This document shows, one piece after another, positions 7,595 through 8,526 of a stretch of DNA of 8,526 bases (positions are counted from its first letter, which is position 1; the number at the start of each line of letters is the position of its first letter). The notes under the pieces were generated by a model. The model was not told the DNA's origin. It made no database searches and worked only from the letters and a program-made list of their open reading frames with translations. A program made the position numbers and the translations under genes. Where the stretch lies: positions 1 through 8,526 of the forward strand of contig JBAQIV010000034.1 of NCBI GenBank assembly GCA_049289035.1, written 5' to 3'. Source of the DNA: JAPUDQ01 sp049289035 (GTDB lineage: Bacteria; Patescibacteriota; Saccharimonadia; Saccharimonadales; Saccharimonadaceae).

Positions 7595-7647
7595 GTTTTT
7601 ACCCTCATGCACATCGCCTCACGTACGTCGTAGCATGGAGGTATCAT
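7591..7647 (-). CDS. Possible coupled leader ORF 2 (18 codons)
   Basis: A short frame beginning MIPPCYDVREAM. Its ATG overlaps the stop of leader ORF 1 (ATGA at 7647-7644) and its own TGA overlaps the start of the C-N hydrolase (ATGA at 7594-7591). It contains the hydrolase Shine-Dalgarno. Such overlaps are typical of translational coupling, but a frame this short could arise by chance. No homology can be claimed. Confidence 0.25.
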   Translation of the reverse strand: MIPPCYDVREAMCMRVKT

Positions 7648-7706
7648 GTCGTTTTCTCAACATCTTCACTCAAGCGTTCACGCAAGATAATTTTTGGTCT
7701 GCTCAT
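7644..7706 (-). CDS. Possible leaderless leader ORF 1 (20 codons)
   Basis: A short frame beginning MSRPKIILRERL, with alternating charged and hydrophobic residues that could form one amphipathic helix. TATACT ends seven bases before its ATG, the same spacing as in the leaderless-looking genes of this window, and there is no Shine-Dalgarno. It ends in an ATGA overlap with leader ORF 2. It may be a translated leader controlling the C-N hydrolase, a remnant of a lost gene, or chance. Confidence 0.3.
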   Translation of the reverse strand: MSRPKIILRERLSEDVEKTT

Positions 7707-7713
7707 ATCTGTT

Positions 7714-7719
7714 AGTATA
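7714..7719 (-). promoter_or_regulatory. Putative -10 for the C-N hydrolase transcript
   Basis: The minus strand reads TATACT (five of six consensus bases), without the TGn extension seen elsewhere in the window. Transcription would begin near 7707, one base from the ATG of leader ORF 1 and about 113 nt before the hydrolase start. No -35 is apparent. Confidence 0.4.
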
Positions 7720-7777
7720 GCGTGTTTTAGGACAGACCGCTACTAGTGTGTGGCTAGCCTTTTAAAGCAACGTGGCG

Positions 7778-7802
7778 GCCTCAAGAGTTAAACTTTCGAG
7801 GC
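7778..7802. other. Hairpin after the phosphatase gene, possible terminator
   Basis: GCCTC (7778-7782) pairs with GAGGC (7798-7802), and pairing continues inward to a ten-position stem with one mismatch around a five-base TTAAA loop. It starts nine bases after the stop of the minus-strand phosphatase gene, the expected place for a terminator, but neither side is followed by a T run. It may still aid termination or protect the 3' end. Confidence 0.4.
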
Positions 7803-7810
7803 TCCTAGAA

Positions 7811-8257
7811 CTACCACCCCGTTTCTTTTGCCAGGTCGTCAACTTTTTGTGTAATCTCTTGGTATATTTCTTCTTCATAGGATTTTCGACTAGCCCGATC
7901 AGTTCGATGCCCTTCTCCAATATCAATAATATTCCAATCTAAAATATTACCAGGTAATGTAATTATCTTTGATGCTTCGTCAATAACGCGTTGATTCATG
8001 AGTACAATAATGTCTTGGTTTGTTTCAATGCGTTTTTGAGTTAGCTGTTCAGGTGTGTCTTTTGCAAATTGTTTAATACCGTGCCTCTGCAAGACAGCTA
8101 GAGTATTGTCAAAATATTCCCTCTCCTGCGGATCATTCCAATTGACATTAGTTCCGCTGGACACTGCTTGTATATTTTTCAGCTTTAATGATTTTAAATA
8201 TGTTTCTGCTATGAGACTACGTAGTACGTTACCTCGACATATAAAGTGAATGTTCAT
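7811..8257 (-). CDS. Low-molecular-weight protein tyrosine phosphatase / arsenate-reductase-like protein
   Basis: A 148-residue protein of the LMW phosphatase fold. The N-terminal P-loop is CRGNVLRS (Cys7, Arg13, Ser14), matching CX5RS with the family's GN pair. SSGT at 33-36 matches the conserved SxGT strand. LDWNIID at 106-112 corresponds to the general-acid loop; Asp112 is present but the usual Asp-Pro reads Asp-Ile. Family members dephosphorylate phosphotyrosine or phosphoarginine proteins, or reduce arsenate; the additional cysteines of classic thioredoxin-linked arsenate reductases are absent (Cys7 is the only cysteine), so phosphatase activity is likelier. The gene is markedly A+T-rich: I count 36% G+C over 7861-8220 against 67% in a sample of pps (4801-4860), which suggests recent acquisition. 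There is no Shine-Dalgarno; an extended -10 ends eight bases before the ATG. The stop is TAG. Confidence 0.85.
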   Translation of the reverse strand: MNIHFICRGNVLRSLIAETYLKSLKLKNIQAVSSGTNVNWNDPQEREYFDNTLAVLQRHGIKQFAKDTPEQLTQKRIETNQDIIVLMNQRVIDEASKIITLPGNILDWNIIDIGEGHRTDRASRKSYEEEIYQEITQKVDDLAKETGW

Positions 8258-8265
8258 TACGGTCG

Positions 8266-8274
8266 ACTATATCA
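8266..8274 (-). promoter_or_regulatory. Extended -10 promoter of the phosphatase gene
   Basis: The minus strand reads TGATATAGT, an extended -10 with five of six hexamer bases. It ends eight bases (CGACCGTA) before the ATG at 8257, which predicts a start at or next to the ATG and a leaderless mRNA. No -35 is visible. Confidence 0.55.
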
Positions 8275-8317
8275 TAAATAGCCTCTAATGGTTTCTCCGG
8301 GAATACTCTAAATATAT

Positions 8318-8377
8318 TGCTTGCGTCGTCGTCGCAAGCAGCCGGGCAATCATAAATTGCTACGGGTTCAATTCGTA
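8318..8377. other. Three consecutive small hairpins
   Basis: First, 8318-8325 and 8333-8340 form a perfect 8-bp stem (TGCTTGCG / CGCAAGCA) around a TCGTCGT loop. Second, GCAAT at 8346-8350 pairs with ATTGC at 8356-8360 around CATAA. Third, TACG at 8361-8364 pairs with CGTA at 8374-8377. The first is strong, the others weak alone. No reading frame of note covers them. They lie between the large hairpin at 8386-8432 and the phosphatase promoter. Confidence 0.45.
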
Positions 8378-8385
8378 AACAAGTT

Positions 8386-8432
8386 CACCAAAGTAAAATA
8401 CCTATCACGGAGATAGGTATTTTACTTTGGTG
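8386..8432. terminator. Perfect 21-bp hairpin, likely bidirectional terminator
   Basis: Bases 8386-8406 and 8412-8432 are exact reverse complements around a five-base ACGGA loop. Inside the stem each strand carries an A-rich left half and a T-rich right half (GGTATTTTACTTT), so the inner core followed by the T-rich stretch could terminate transcription in either direction; there is no uninterrupted T run outside the stem. On the minus strand it would end the transcript entering from the right edge, whose possible stop codon lies inside the stem. It could also be part of a mobile repeat or a structured RNA. Confidence 0.6.
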
Positions 8433-8526
8433 CGATTTTACGCTGAAGTCCGAACCGATTTCGGAGGCAAGCACTAACTCTGAGTCGCGCCGCCTGTCCA
8501 GCGGAGCTGGACGCGCCCCACCAGCC
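8422..8526 (-). CDS. Possible 3' end of an off-window minus-strand gene
   Basis: A frame open from the window edge runs 34 codons to TAA at 8424-8422, inside the large hairpin. The residues are Ser/Ala-rich and then basic (ending FGLQRKIAPK), without a recognisable domain. Placement of the stop in the terminator stem would suit a compact genome, but the stretch also contains two hairpins (8449-8465, 8496-8512) and may not be coding at all. Confidence 0.25.
   Translation of the reverse strand, partial: GWWGASSSAGQAARLRVSACLRNRFGLQRKIAPK
8449..8512. other. Two further perfect hairpins at the window edge
   Basis: TCCGAA (8449-8454) pairs with TTCGGA (8460-8465) around CCGAT, and GTCCAGC (8496-8502) pairs with GCTGGAC (8506-8512) around GGA. 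Both stems are perfect. With the structures at 8318-8432 they make six hairpins in under 200 bases, which may mark a structured RNA or a repeat element cut by the window edge. Confidence 0.4.

Noticed and set aside
8330..8345. GCAAGCAGCC resembling part of the SRP RNA core
   Set aside because: The surrounding SRP consensus (GGTCAGG and GGAAGGA) is absent; the match is only a few bases.
8361..8377. GGTTCAATTC resembling a tRNA T-loop
   Set aside because: The bases needed to pair on either side of the loop do not form the five-bp T stem, and no acceptor or anticodon arm is found at the right distance.
8506..8526. CCACCA near the right edge, suggesting a tRNA or tmRNA 3' end
   Set aside because: There is no TTCRA loop upstream at the proper distance, and the adjacent hairpin has a three-base loop unlike a T arm.

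Overview
The window looks like a compact bacterial chromosome segment of about 50-55% G+C, with mostly short intergenic gaps and standard stop codons. Gene content (a secreted propeller-SGNH hydrolase, pyruvate kinase beside PEP synthase, a small orphan membrane protein), extended -10 promoters and several apparently leaderless genes would suit a Patescibacteria/CPR member such as Saccharibacteria. That assignment is inference only: there is no rRNA or other marker gene here.

Layout from left to right. Positions 1-35 hold the first codons of an unidentified minus-strand gene that runs off the window. A strong intrinsic terminator (57-84) closes a minus-strand gene for a secreted protein with an N-terminal beta-propeller-like region and a C-terminal SGNH/GDSL hydrolase domain (88-2100). 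Next come pyruvate kinase (2184-3614, minus) and phosphoenolpyruvate synthase (3728-6100, minus). A divergent promoter region separates pps from a four-helix membrane protein on the plus strand (6205-6759). That gene converges on a minus-strand carbon-nitrogen hydrolase (6779-7594), whose leader carries two tiny ORFs joined to each other and to the hydrolase by ATGA overlaps. An A+T-rich minus-strand gene for a low-molecular-weight phosphatase / arsenate-reductase-like protein follows (7811-8257). The right edge (8318-8512) is packed with hairpins, one of them a perfect 21-bp stem, and contains the end of another possible minus-strand reading frame.

Pyruvate kinase and PEP synthase catalyse opposing PEP/pyruvate conversions and have separate promoters, so this is a control point of central carbon metabolism. 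The pyruvate kinase carries the Lys/Leu pair typical of K+-independent enzymes.

The most interesting pattern is in gene starts. Five genes have an extended -10 (TGnTAnnnT) upstream. In three of them (pyk, the membrane protein and the phosphatase) that element lies only 7-8 nt before the ATG and no Shine-Dalgarno is present, which predicts leaderless mRNAs. The other full-length genes (SGNH hydrolase, pps, C-N hydrolase) have clear Shine-Dalgarno sequences.
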